A stretch of DNA of 64,000 nt from Microbacterium sp. SORGH_AS_0969 (GTDB lineage Bacteria; Actinomycetota; Actinomycetes; Actinomycetales; Microbacteriaceae). A model generated the notes under the pieces. It made no database searches and was not told the origin of the DNA. It saw only the letters and a list, made by a program, of their open reading frames with translations. Positions 54,603 to 63,363 of this stretch are shown here, piece by piece (the first letter of the stretch is position 1; each line of letters begins with the position of its first letter). A program made the position numbers and the translations under genes. The DNA lies in the NCBI RefSeq assembly GCF_030818255.1, contig NZ_JAUTAG010000001.1:1612001-1676000 (forward strand), read 5' to 3'.

Positions 54603-54968
54603 CTAACCGTCCGCCAGCGCCGCCCGCACCAGCTCCACCGCATCGGCGGGCGCGACGCCCAGTCGGCGGACGGTGTCGGCGTACGCGCGCGCCGCCTCCG
54701 CCGCGCGCGCGGACGCGGGATCCGTGCCGCGCACGATCGTGCCGGCGCGACCGCGCGTCTCGACGTAGCCCGCTTCCTCGAGCTCCTTGTACGCGCGGGC
54801 GACGGTGTTCGCCGCGAGGCCCAGGTCGCTCGCGAGCGTCCGCACCGGGGGCAGGCGTGTGCCCGCGACCGTCGACCCGTTCTCGATGCCGGCGATGATC
54901 TGCGCCCGCACCTGCTCGTAGGGCGGCGTCGGGGAGGTGGCATCCAGGCGGATCTCCACGCCGGTCAC
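54603..54968 (-). CDS. GntR-family transcriptional regulator (YtrA type)
   Basis: A 121-residue regulator with only a GntR winged helix (about 12-78: PYEQVRAQIIAGIENG, LPPVRTLASDLGLAANTVARAYKELEEAGYVETRGRAGTIV) and a short C-terminal helix, as in the YtrA subfamily. The GTG start overlaps the stop of the D-Ala-D-Ala carboxypeptidase gene (GTGA), so it may respond to cell-wall stress or control its own operon. No ABC transporter, the usual partner of YtrA, is adjacent. Confidence 0.86.
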   Translation of the reverse strand: MTGVEIRLDATSPTPPYEQVRAQIIAGIENGSTVAGTRLPPVRTLASDLGLAANTVARAYKELEEAGYVETRGRAGTIVRGTDPASARAAEAARAYADTVRRLGVAPADAVELVRAALADG

Positions 54969-56644
54969 CCGTTCAGGCCGAACAGATCGAGGGGGTGCGT
55001 GAGGCGCCAGAGCGGGTCGGGCGGATCGATCGTGTCGGTCAGCTGAGCGTCGACGGTGTCGGTGTTGAGCGGGCCCGTCACGGTGAGCGTGCCGACGTCG
55101 TCGCCCGCCGCGCGGGAGTCTCCGAGGTCGAAGCGCGTGGAGGTCCCGGCGACGGCGCTGTTCCACAGCACGACGGTGGCGTCGGAGGTCGTGACGACGT
55201 TCGACTCCTGACCCCACAGCGTCTTGACGCGGCCGATCACGGTGCCCGAGGTCACCGAGGGACGCGGCTGCAGCTCCTCGGCGATGCGGGCGTAGAGGTC
55301 ACGGGTCGCCTGGTTGCGCTCGTCGGGTCCCGGCTGGCCGAGCACCGCCGCGTAGGCGCGAACGGTCACCGTGCCGATCGTGAAGTCCTTCGCCGACAGG
55401 AGGTTCCACGCGTCGAGGGTTCCGGTCTTCACCCCGACCACGCCCGGGTCGGCGAGCAGCGGGTTGCCGTTCTTGAACGACCCGGCGCCGGGCAGGGTCA
55501 GCTCGGGCGTTCGCACGATCTCGGCGATCACGGGATTGGCGAGCGCCTTCTCGGCGAGCGCGATGAGCGCCGCGGGGGTCGCGGTGTTGCCGGCCTCGAT
55601 CCCGGTCGGGTTCACGATCGTGATGCCCGTGATCCCGCGTTCGGCGAGATACGCGTTCGCCGCGGCGGCGAAGTCGGCGTTCGAGGGGAAGAGATCGGAT
55701 GCCAGCCGCTGGGCGTAGTTGTTCGCCGAGGCGATCAGCATGCCCTGGAGCATCTGCAGCTCGGTCAGGCTGCCGTCGACGGGGACGTCGAGCGAGGACT
55801 CTCCGCGGGCGCGGTACTGCCAGTAGTCGGCGCTGTCCGCCTGCGTGAACGCGTACGACGGCCCCTGCTCGCCCGGGCTCAGCGGCAACCGGTCGAGGAC
55901 GACGAGTGCCGTCACGATCTTGGTGATGCTGGCGATCGACTCGGGCGCGCTCGCCGACGATGACAGCTCGCCGGGCACTCCCTCGAGAGCGATCGCAGCC
56001 TCGCCCTGCGCCGGCCACGCGGGGTCGGCGGGCGGCGCGGCCGTGGGCTGGAGGGCGATGGGAGTGACCGTGGGCTGCACCGCGTTCAGCGGCCACAGCA
56101 GCGTCGTGGCGGTGTAGGCGCCGATCAGCAGGATCAGGAGGATCGTCGGGACCACCGTCGCGGGACGCAGGATGCGACGACGGCGTCGACCCGCGAGCAG
56201 ATCGACGGGGCGTCCGGTGGCGCCGGAGACGACGAACGCGGGGGCCGGGCGGGGCGCGGCGGCGGCGTCGGGGTCGACCCACCCGAGTGCGCCGAGGGCC
56301 GCGGAGGTGGGATCCGGTTGCGGTGCGGGAGAGGGGACGGATGCCGAGGCCCCGGGCTCCGGCGGCGTCGCGGGCGCGGTGGGTGCGGGCTGCGGCGCGG
56401 CAGCCGACGCGGGCTGAGCCACGGGTACGGGGGCGGATGCCGGGGCCGCGGCATCCGGCTCGGGCGACGTCGCGCCGTCGGCGGGGGCGTCCGGGACCTC
56501 CGCCGCGGGTGCTGTACCGGAGGGAAGCGGGACGTCCGCAGCGGTCGTCGCGGGTGCCGGATTCGGAGAGGGCATGGCCTCGTCGGCCCGCAGATCAGCG
56601 GAATCTCGCGCGGCGCGCCGCGTGGCCGGGGTCTGCTCGTGCAC
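54965..56644 (-). CDS. D-alanyl-D-alanine carboxypeptidase (penicillin-binding protein)
   Basis: A 559-residue membrane-anchored peptidase S11-type protein. The cytosolic N terminus (1-165) is a Pro/Ala-rich disordered region. One transmembrane helix at about 165-190 (VVPTILLILLIGAYTATTLLW) follows, then the peptidase domain with active-site motifs SITK, SANN and KTGT. It trims D-Ala from peptidoglycan stem peptides. The long disordered N terminus is typical of actinobacterial members. It is followed by gntR with a GTGA overlap, and divergent from the ykoEDC operon. Confidence 0.88.
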   Translation of the reverse strand: MHEQTPATRRAARDSADLRADEAMPSPNPAPATTAADVPLPSGTAPAAEVPDAPADGATSPEPDAAAPASAPVPVAQPASAAAPQPAPTAPATPPEPGASASVPSPAPQPDPTSAALGALGWVDPDAAAAPRPAPAFVVSGATGRPVDLLAGRRRRRILRPATVVPTILLILLIGAYTATTLLWPLNAVQPTVTPIALQPTAAPPADPAWPAQGEAAIALEGVPGELSSSASAPESIASITKIVTALVVLDRLPLSPGEQGPSYAFTQADSADYWQYRARGESSLDVPVDGSLTELQMLQGMLIASANNYAQRLASDLFPSNADFAAAANAYLAERGITGITIVNPTGIEAGNTATPAALIALAEKALANPVIAEIVRTPELTLPGAGSFKNGNPLLADPGVVGVKTGTLDAWNLLSAKDFTIGTVTVRAYAAVLGQPGPDERNQATRDLYARIAEELQPRPSVTSGTVIGRVKTLWGQESNVVTTSDATVVLWNSAVAGTSTRFDLGDSRAAGDDVGTLTVTGPLNTDTVDAQLTDTIDPPDPLWRLTHPLDLFGLNG

Positions 56645-56685
56645 CCGCCCACGCTACCCCGGGCGTCCCCCTATACTCGTCAGCA

Positions 56686-56778
56686 CAACCACGGGAGTCC
56701 GGTGAGCCGGGCTGAGAGGAAGCGAATCCACGCTTCGACCGTCGAACCTGATCCGGATCATGCCGGCGCAGGGAGGAG
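56686..56778 (+). promoter_or_regulatory. TPP riboswitch of the ykoEDC operon
   Basis: The THI-box is complete: GGGAGTCCGGTGAGCCGGGC, CTGAGAGG, a variable stem (GCGAATCCACGCTTCG), then ACCTGATCCGGATCATGCCG and GCGCAGGGA. It overlaps the Shine-Dalgarno sequence GGGAGGAG of the first gene, consistent with translational control by thiamin pyrophosphate. Confidence 0.95.
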
Positions 56779-56783
56779 AAGAA

Positions 56784-57416
56784 ATGCACACGTCCACGTC
56801 TGCGCGCACGGCCCCCGCCGTGGCAACCGGGAACCGCTTCACCTGGCGGGTCGTCGACATCGTCGTCGCCGCCGTCCTCGGTGTCGCGGTCGGCCTCGTC
56901 TTCTGGGGGTGGAACACCGTCGGCGGTCTGTGGTTCACCGCGATGGACGCGTTGACTCCCGGCCTCGGCGGCATCGCGGTCGGCATCTGGCTCATCGGCG
57001 GCGTGATCGGCGGTCTGATCATCCGCAAGCCGGGCGCCGCGCTTCTCGTTGAGCTGATCGCCGCCGTCGTCTCGGCGCTCATCGGCAACGTCTGGGGTGT
57101 CACCACCATCTTCTCCGGCCTCGCCCAGGGGCTGGGCGCGGAGCTGATCTTCCTCGCCTTCCTCTACCTGCGCTTCACCCTGCCCGTTGCGATGCTCGCG
57201 GGTGCCGGCGCCGGTGTCGGCGCGTGGGTCCTGGAGCTGTTCCTGACGCCGAACCTTTCCAAGACGGTCGAGTTCAACCTCACCTACCTCGGCACGCTCG
57301 TCGTCTCGGGCGCTCTGCTGGCGGGCCTCGTCGGGTGGCTGCTCGTGCGGGCGCTCGCCGCGACCGGCGCGCTCAGCCGGTTCGCCGCCGGGCGGGAAGC
57401 ACGCCGCGACGTCTGA
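56784..57416 (+). CDS. ykoE: ECF transporter substrate-binding component YkoE
   Basis: A 210-residue membrane protein with six transmembrane helices (RVVDIVVAAVLGVAVGLVFWGWN first), of the YkoE family of S components for thiamin or its hydroxymethylpyrimidine precursor. GGGAGGAG precedes the ATG; an earlier ATG within the riboswitch is not used. The stop overlaps the ykoD start (TGATG). The TPP riboswitch in front supports a thiamin-related substrate. Confidence 0.92.
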   Translation: MHTSTSARTAPAVATGNRFTWRVVDIVVAAVLGVAVGLVFWGWNTVGGLWFTAMDALTPGLGGIAVGIWLIGGVIGGLIIRKPGAALLVELIAAVVSALIGNVWGVTTIFSGLAQGLGAELIFLAFLYLRFTLPVAMLAGAGAGVGAWVLELFLTPNLSKTVEFNLTYLGTLVVSGALLAGLVGWLLVRALAATGALSRFAAGREARRDV

Positions 57417-58864
57417 TGCCGGGCCCTGCGCGCGTCGACGTCGAGGGCTGGGGCTGGCGCTACGCCGGCAGAAAGCGCCCCGCCACGCGTGACGTCGACC
57501 TGACGATCGAACCCGGCGAGCGGGTCCTCCTGCTCGGTGCCTCGGGAGCGGGCAAGTCCACGCTGCTCGCCGGACTCGCGGGGCTCCTCGGTGGCAGCGA
57601 CGAGGGAGAGGCCACGGGCCGGATCCTCGTCGACGACCGCGCCCCCGAGGGGCAGCGCGGCCGGATCGGTCTCGTCCTGCAGGATCCCGAGGCCGGGATC
57701 GTGCTGTCGAAAGTCGGCGACGACGTGGCGTTCGGCTGCGAGAACCTCGGTGTGCCCGCGGCCGACATCCCGGCGCGGGTGGCGGAGGCCGTGGCATCCG
57801 TGGGTCTGTCCGTGCCGCTCGATCGCCCGACCAAGGCGCTGTCGGGTGGGCAGAAGCAGCGTCTGGCGCTCGCGGGGGTTCTCGCGATGCGTCCGGGGCT
57901 GCTGCTGCTCGACGAACCGACCGCCAACCTCGACCCCGAGGGCGTCGCCGAGGTGCGGGCTGCGGTCGAGCACGTCGCGCGGACCGACGGGACCACCGTC
58001 GTCCTCATCGAGCACCGCACCGCGGTGTGGGTCGACCTCATGACGCGCGTCGTCGTGCTCGCCCCCGGCGGAGGCGTCCTGGCCGACGGTCCACCCGATC
58101 GCGTGTTCGCTCGGCACGGTGCCGCGCTCGCCGCCGCGGGTGTGTGGGTGCCGGGGCGTCCGGTCGATCTGCCCGTGCTCCCTCCTCTCGAGATTCCGGA
58201 TGCCGCGCTCGAAACGCGCGGGCTGTCGATCGGGCGCGAGCGGCGCGCGGTCGTCGCGGCGGGACTCGACCTCGCCGTTCCGCGCGGCGCCGGCACGGTC
58301 GTCACCGGACCCAACGGCGCGGGCAAGTCGACGCTCGCGCTGACCCTCGCCGGGCTCCTGCCGGAGCTCTCGGGGGAGGTCGTCGCCGCGGAATCCCTCG
58401 CGGCCCGCGGCATCCGTCGTCCCTCGCGCTGGCGCTCGACCGAGTTGCTCACCCGCATCGGCACGGTGTTCCAGGAGCCCGAGCATCAGTTCCTCGCCCC
58501 CACGCTCCGCGACGAGCTCGCGGTCGGACCGAAAGCCCTGCGGATGCCGACGGCCCAGGTCGACGCGATCGTCGACGAGCTTCTCGAGAGGTTGGACCTG
58601 GCATCCCTCGCCCTCGCGAACCCCTTCACGCTGTCGGGAGGGCAGAAGCGGCGCCTGTCGGTGGCGACCGTGCTCGCGGCCTCGCCCGAGGTGATCGTGC
58701 TCGACGAGCCGACGTTCGGGCAGGATCGGCGCGGATGGAGCGAGCTCGTCGCGCTGCTGCAGCGCGAGATCGCGCGAGGGCGCACCGTCGTCGCCGTGAC
58801 CCACGACGCCGACGTGGTGCGGCACCTCGGTCAGCACCGCATCGCGCTGGGGGACGCGGCATGA
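57416..58864 (+). CDS. ykoD: ECF transporter ATPase with duplicated ABC domains (YkoD)
   Basis: A 482-residue protein containing two ABC ATPase domains in one chain. The first has Walker A GASGAGKST and signature LSGGQKQR. The second has GPNGAGKST and LSGGQKRR, with Walker B strands LLLLDEPTANLDPEG and VIVLDEPTFGQD. It powers the YkoE S component together with the YkoC T component. TGATG and ATGA overlaps tie it to both neighbours. Confidence 0.93.
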   Translation: MPGPARVDVEGWGWRYAGRKRPATRDVDLTIEPGERVLLLGASGAGKSTLLAGLAGLLGGSDEGEATGRILVDDRAPEGQRGRIGLVLQDPEAGIVLSKVGDDVAFGCENLGVPAADIPARVAEAVASVGLSVPLDRPTKALSGGQKQRLALAGVLAMRPGLLLLDEPTANLDPEGVAEVRAAVEHVARTDGTTVVLIEHRTAVWVDLMTRVVVLAPGGGVLADGPPDRVFARHGAALAAAGVWVPGRPVDLPVLPPLEIPDAALETRGLSIGRERRAVVAAGLDLAVPRGAGTVVTGPNGAGKSTLALTLAGLLPELSGEVVAAESLAARGIRRPSRWRSTELLTRIGTVFQEPEHQFLAPTLRDELAVGPKALRMPTAQVDAIVDELLERLDLASLALANPFTLSGGQKRRLSVATVLAASPEVIVLDEPTFGQDRRGWSELVALLQREIARGRTVVAVTHDADVVRHLGQHRIALGDAA

Positions 58865-59643
58865 CCGCGGTCGACGTCGCGCCGCGCACGGCGTGGATCG
58901 ACGGGGTCAATCCCGTGACGAAGGTCGCGATGGTGGTGGTGCTCGCGCTTCCCCTGTTGATCTCCGTCGATGCGGTGAGCGCGGCCGTCGCGCTCGTGCT
59001 CGAGTTGCTGTGCGTGCCGTTCACGGGTCTGGCGTACCGCGTCGTGGCGAAGCGCCTCGTGCCGGTGCTGCTGTTCGCCCCGGTCGCGGCGGTCAGCATG
59101 CTGCTGTACGCGCGACCGGGCGGAACCGTCTACGGCACCTTCCTCTTCGCGACGATCAGCGACGACTCGCTCGCGCTGTCGTTCGCGGTGCTGCTGCGCG
59201 TCGTCGCGCTCGCGCTGCCCATGATCCTGCTGTTCGCCCGGACCGACCCGACCGAGCTCGCCGATGCCCTGGCCCAGGTCGCGAAGCTCCCGAGCCGGTT
59301 CGTGCTCGGCGTGCTCGCGGGCGCGCGCACGGTCGGGCTCTTCGTCGACGACTGGCGCACGATGACCCTCGCCCGGCGCGCCCGCGGGCTCGGCGATCGA
59401 GGGGCGCTGCGCCGGTTCTTCTCGATGGCGTTCGTGCTGCTGGTCTTCGCCGTGCGCCGCGGGACGACGCTCGCCACCGCGATGGAGGCCCGCGGCTTCG
59501 GCGCCGACGTCGAGCGGACGTGGTCGCGTCCCTCGCGTCTTCACCCGCGCGACGCCGTCGCCCTCGCCGGTTCCCTCGCCCTCGTCGCCGTGGCGTTGAC
59601 CGCCGCGGTAGTGTCGGGCGCATTCCGCGTGGTGGGCACGTAG
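58861..59643 (+). CDS. ykoC: ECF transporter transmembrane component (CbiQ/YkoC type)
   Basis: A 260-residue membrane protein of the EcfT family. It has five or six hydrophobic segments and a cytosolic coupling region with the Ala-Arg-Gly motifs TLARRARGLGDRG and TAMEARGFGAD that contact the ATPases. It completes the thiamin-type ECF transporter with ykoE and ykoD. A family B palindrome lies 82 bases after its stop. Confidence 0.92.
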   Translation: MTAVDVAPRTAWIDGVNPVTKVAMVVVLALPLLISVDAVSAAVALVLELLCVPFTGLAYRVVAKRLVPVLLFAPVAAVSMLLYARPGGTVYGTFLFATISDDSLALSFAVLLRVVALALPMILLFARTDPTELADALAQVAKLPSRFVLGVLAGARTVGLFVDDWRTMTLARRARGLGDRGALRRFFSMAFVLLVFAVRRGTTLATAMEARGFGADVERTWSRPSRLHPRDAVALAGSLALVAVALTAAVVSGAFRVVGT

Positions 59644-59725
59644 GCCTCGGCGTGGGTGCTGCGCCCGCAGGTGCTGCGGCCTCGCCGTTACGCGCGCACC
59701 GCGCCGTCACGCTGCGTTCGGAGCC

Positions 59726-59784
59726 TTGAGTGTCCAAGAAACCCGGACACTTTTGAAAATCGTCCGGGTGTTTTGGACACTCAA
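59726..59784. repeat. palindromic element B2
   Basis: TTGAGTGTCCAAGAAACCCG and GAC on the left pair with GTCCGGGTGTTTTGGACACTCAA-type sequence on the right, 23-bp arms around a T/A-rich loop (ACTTTTGAAAATC). It stands between the convergent ykoC and phosphotransferase genes. Confidence 0.88.
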
Positions 59785-59835
59785 CGGAGTTCGGGCTTGG
59801 GCTCGAGCCGGGGCGGGGCGCGGAGGGAAGGGGCC

Positions 59836-60570
59836 TCACGTCGCGTTCCACAGCGCCCGGTAGTACGCCAGGCGGGTGGCATCCGGAGTGACGCCGTAGG
59901 CCTCGAGGAGAGGCTCCTCCCAACCGGGACCGTAGTTCCAGGTCGTCGACATCGCCGCGACCGCGATGTCGGCCCAGCGATCGGCGACGCCGAGGGCTCC
60001 GAGGTCGACGTGAGCGCTCCACTCGCCGTCGTCGGCGACGAGGGTGTTCGGTACGCACGCGTCGCCGTGGCAGACGACGAGCCGATCGATCGGCGGGGCG
60101 TCACGCAGGTCGTCGGGCACCCGGATGCCACGCCCCGCGGCGTTCGTGAGACGGTCGGGCACCGCCCACGAGAACGGGCACTCGGCCACCGGCAGCGCCT
60201 CGTGCAGGGCCCGCAGCCCTCGTCCCACCGCCCGTACCGCACGAGCGGGGTCGGCGATCCACCGCGGATCGACGGCGGAGAGCCCCGGCATCGCCTCCGT
60301 CACGAGCCACTCGTGCGCGGCATCCTGTCCCTGGTCCAACACGCGCGGCACGGGGGTGAATGCGCCCGCCCAGCGCAGACGTTCCGCCTCGGCGCGCATC
60401 GAGGTCTCGGCGTTGCGCGGCCCGACCTTCACGAACCGGATGCCGTCGGCCCCCGCCGCTCGGAACGTCACACCGCCGATGGCGTTGCGCCACACCGGCT
60501 CGAGCGCCGCGTCGCCGGCGAGATCCCGCACGCGCGCCGGGACGGGCTCGGACGCCGCGGGGATGCTCAT
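59836..60570 (-). CDS. aminoglycoside phosphotransferase-family kinase
   Basis: A 244-residue APH-fold kinase. The catalytic loop VVCHGDACVPNTLV and the metal-binding HVDLGALGVADRWADIAVA motif correspond to HGDxxxxN and xDxxxxG of the APH(3') group. It may phosphorylate an aminoglycoside or another hydroxylated small molecule; resistance is not proven by sequence alone. Single gene, flanked by palindromes B2 (3') and B3 (5'). Confidence 0.85.
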   Translation of the reverse strand: MSIPAASEPVPARVRDLAGDAALEPVWRNAIGGVTFRAAGADGIRFVKVGPRNAETSMRAEAERLRWAGAFTPVPRVLDQGQDAAHEWLVTEAMPGLSAVDPRWIADPARAVRAVGRGLRALHEALPVAECPFSWAVPDRLTNAAGRGIRVPDDLRDAPPIDRLVVCHGDACVPNTLVADDGEWSAHVDLGALGVADRWADIAVAAMSTTWNYGPGWEEPLLEAYGVTPDATRLAYYRALWNAT

Positions 60571-60630
60571 CGCTCGATCCTCGCGCGCTCCCCTCGCGGG
60601 CGCGAGCCCGCGGCGGGCTGAGCGCGGGCC

Positions 60631-60685
60631 GAGTGTCCGGAACACCCGGACGTTTTTGGCGGGGATCCGGATGTTGTGGACGCTC
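60631..60685. repeat. palindromic element B3
   Basis: GAGTGTCCGGAACACCCGGA with C on the left pairs imperfectly with GATCCGGATGTTGTGGACGCTC on the right around a GTTTTTGGCGGG loop. Unlike all other members it lies between divergent genes, 61 bases upstream of the phosphotransferase start. Confidence 0.75.
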
Positions 60686-60811
60686 AACGGGCCGCGCCGC
60701 TCGTGGTGGCGCGCGGCGGTGCGTCTGCGGCGGGCGCGCGAGCGGTCGAGCATGTGCGGCCCCCGGCCAACCGGGGCCCTGGTGGGCGGGCAGAATGAGG
60801 ACCGGGGGGTC

Positions 60812-61780
60812 ATGGAACTGTCGCTTGGGATTTTGGCGGTGAGCGTCGCTGTCGCGGCCGCGGTGCTCTTCGCCGCTCTGCCGCGGATCGGTACTCCGGG
60901 GGCGATGACGCTGTTCCTGCGTTACGCCGCCGTGTCGGGCGTGGCCGCGGTGGGCTCGAGCGCGATGTACTTCATGTACGGCGCGGGCGGCGGCATCGTC
61001 GCTCTCGTGCTGGGTGATGTGGCGATGGTTCTTGCCCCCGCCCTGCTGCTCATCGCGCTGGAAGCCCTCGCGGGTCGGAGGGCGCGGCGCTGGGCGACCG
61101 CGAGCCTGGCCCTGGTTGCGGTGACGGCTGTCGTGACGGCTACGGTGTCGCTGCCGTGGTCTCTGGTGGTGAAGGTCCTTCTGCTGACGGTGCTGTGCAC
61201 GGCGTGTGCCTTATCCGCCGCCCGTCTGCGCCTCGAGCCGCGCTGGCCGATGCGTCTGATCTTGACCGCGAACGCCGCCTACGCGACGTACTCGGCAACC
61301 CGCATCATCGTCGGGTTCATCGCCGGGGCGGACTCGCCGCTGTACGCGCTCTGGTTCTCGTTCGCTCCGGTGACCATCGCCGGAACCCTCGCCATCCTGG
61401 GGATCGGGGTCGCCGTCGTGCGGGTTCGCGTCGGGCCGCGCGCTCAGGCGGCACCGGTCGCCTGCCCGGCGGGGCGAGCGGTGGTCGTGGGCGACTGGGC
61501 CCTGGCATCCGCCGCGTACGGACCGGAACGCATGCGGGCGATGGTCGCCGAGCTGCAGAGCACGGCGCGGACGTTCGACGAGACCGCGCGAGATCTCCCT
61601 CGCGGGGTGGAGATCACGATGCCGGACGCGATCACGAGGCTCGGCGACAGTCTGCGCGACGTGTACGGCTGGAAGCCCGACGAAGTCGCGCTGCTCGTCG
61701 ACGGGGCGACGACGGCCGCCATCCACACGCATCCGCAGCGCACGGGGCGGCGACGCGGGCGGGGCTCGGCGCGAACCTGA
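60812..61780 (+). CDS. membrane protein with C-terminal regulator-like region, function unknown
   Basis: A 322-residue protein. The first 210 residues contain about seven transmembrane helices. The cytosolic remainder (PAGRAVVVGDWALASAAYGP...RDLPRGVEITMPDAITRL) looks like a small soluble domain. No family recognised. GGGGGGTC precedes the ATG. The preceding 241 bases contain palindrome B3 and no gene. Confidence 0.6.
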   Translation: MELSLGILAVSVAVAAAVLFAALPRIGTPGAMTLFLRYAAVSGVAAVGSSAMYFMYGAGGGIVALVLGDVAMVLAPALLLIALEALAGRRARRWATASLALVAVTAVVTATVSLPWSLVVKVLLLTVLCTACALSAARLRLEPRWPMRLILTANAAYATYSATRIIVGFIAGADSPLYALWFSFAPVTIAGTLAILGIGVAVVRVRVGPRAQAAPVACPAGRAVVVGDWALASAAYGPERMRAMVAELQSTARTFDETARDLPRGVEITMPDAITRLGDSLRDVYGWKPDEVALLVDGATTAAIHTHPQRTGRRRGRGSART

Positions 61781-61825
61781 GTCCCGGGTAGGGTGATACT
61801 CAGTTTCTGCTTCGAAGGAGAACGC

Positions 61826-62587
61826 ATGGACATCTCAGGAGCCTCCGCCCTCGTCACCGGCGGTGCCTCGGGCCTGGGCCTGGCCACCGCGCGCCGCCTC
61901 GCTGCGGCGGGCGCGCACGTCACCGTCGTCGACCTCCCGTCATCGCCCGGCGCGGACATCGCCGCGGAACTCGGCGGTACGTTCGCCCCCGCCGACGTGA
62001 CGGATGCCGAACAGGTCGCCGCTGCCGCGGCCCGCGCGTCCGAGGCGGGGCCGCTCCGCGTCGTCGTCAACTGCGCCGGCATCGCTCCGCCCGCCAAGGT
62101 TCTCGACCGTGACGGCACCCCCTCTCCGCTCGGCGACTTCGAGCGCGTCATCCGGGTCAACCTCATCGGCACCTACAACGTCATCGCTCAGACGTCGGCC
62201 GTCATGGCCCGGACCGACCCGACCGAGGGAGGCGACCGCGGCGTCATCGTCAACACCGCCAGCGTCGCGGCCTTCGACGGGCAGATCGGCCAGCCCGCGT
62301 ATTCGGCGAGCAAGGGCGGCGTTCACGCGATGACCCTCCCCATCGCCCGCGAGCTCGCGCGCCACGGCATCCGCGTCTGCACCATCGCCCCCGGGATCAT
62401 GGAGACGCCGATGCTCAAGGGTCTGCCGCAGGCGGCGCAGGACTCGCTCGGCCAACAGGTGCCGTACCCCTCGCGCCTCGGTGCGCCCGACGAGTATGCA
62501 CGGCTCGTGCTCGCGATCGTCGACAACGGTTACCTGAACGGCGAGACGATCCGCCTCGACGGCGCGATTCGGATGGCACCGAAATGA
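61826..62587 (+). CDS. SDR-family 3-hydroxyacyl-CoA dehydrogenase-like protein
   Basis: A 253-residue short-chain dehydrogenase. The NAD-binding motif GGASGLGLA is at about 12-20, [11 protein letters not shown] follows, and the catalytic Ser and YSASK are in [23 protein letters not shown]. The sequence pattern ([17 protein letters not shown] end) matches type-2 3-hydroxyacyl-CoA dehydrogenases. GAAGGAG precedes the ATG. It begins a tight operon with an enoyl-CoA hydratase and a second SDR, suggesting fatty-acid or branched-acyl breakdown. Confidence 0.85.
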   Translation: MDISGASALVTGGASGLGLATARRLAAAGAHVTVVDLPSSPGADIAAELGGTFAPADVTDAEQVAAAAARASEAGPLRVVVNCAGIAPPAKVLDRDGTPSPLGDFERVIRVNLIGTYNVIAQTSAVMARTDPTEGGDRGVIVNTASVAAFDGQIGQPAYSASKGGVHAMTLPIARELARHGIRVCTIAPGIMETPMLKGLPQAAQDSLGQQVPYPSRLGAPDEYARLVLAIVDNGYLNGETIRLDGAIRMAPK

Positions 62588-63363
62588 GCGACGGCATCCT
62601 GCTCCACGTTGAGGGCGGTCTCGCGCGGGTGACGTTCGACCGGCCCGCCTCGCTCAACGCGATGGACTTCCCCATGGCCGCCCGCTGGCGCGCGGTCGCG
62701 CACGAGGTCACCTCCGATCCGTCGGTCGGAGCGGTGATCCTGGATGCCAACGGCCCCGCCTTCTGCGCGGGTGGCGACGTGGTGGCCATGGCGACCACGG
62801 GCTCCTCGGGCGCCGAGGTGACCGAGACGGCGCGGGCGATCCACGACGGCATCCGTACCTTCGTCGAAGCGCCGCTGCCAATGGTCGCAGCCGTGCAGGG
62901 CGCTGTCGCGGGCGGCGGGCTCGGTCTCATGCTGACCGCTGACTACGTCGTGGCGAGCGAGAACGCGCGCTTCGTCAGCCGGTACGCGAACATCGGCCTG
63001 ACGCCCGACCTCGGCGTCTCGACCCTGCTGCCCGCGGCGATCGGACAGCGGCGGGCTCTGCAGCTGCTGTTGCAGGACCGGATGCTCTCGGCCGACGAAG
63101 CCCTGGACTGGGGTCTCGTCGCCGAGGTCGTGGCATCCGGGGATCTTTCCGCTCGCGCGGAAGAGATCGCTCGCTTCTGGCTCGACGGAGCGACCGCGGC
63201 GTTCGGGCAGGCGACGCGTCTCGTGCGGGTCGGCGCCGGGCGGACGTTCGCGGAGAACCTCGCCGACGAAGCCGCCACCATCGGCGCAGCCTTCGACACC
63301 CCCGACGCGAGAGCGCGGGTCGCCGCGTTCGCCGCCGCCTCCGCGAAAGGACCACGTTCGTGA
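62584..63363 (+). CDS. enoyl-CoA hydratase/isomerase family protein
   Basis: A 259-residue crotonase-superfamily enzyme. Oxyanion-hole segments [15 protein letters not shown] and [18 protein letters not shown] are present, and [19 protein letters not shown] occupies the active-site region. The glutamate pair of true hydratases is partly replaced, as in isomerase-like members, so the exact reaction is open. Its ATG overlaps the upstream SDR stop, and its own stop overlaps the next start (GTGA). Confidence 0.85.
   Translation: MSDGILLHVEGGLARVTFDRPASLNAMDFPMAARWRAVAHEVTSDPSVGAVILDANGPAFCAGGDVVAMATTGSSGAEVTETARAIHDGIRTFVEAPLPMVAAVQGAVAGGGLGLMLTADYVVASENARFVSRYANIGLTPDLGVSTLLPAAIGQRRALQLLLQDRMLSADEALDWGLVAEVVASGDLSARAEEIARFWLDGATAAFGQATRLVRVGAGRTFAENLADEAATIGAAFDTPDARARVAAFAAASAKGPRS

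Noticed and set aside
59836..60570. Naming the phosphotransferase as an aminoglycoside resistance gene
   Set aside because: The fold is clear but many family members act on other small molecules; nothing here identifies the substrate.
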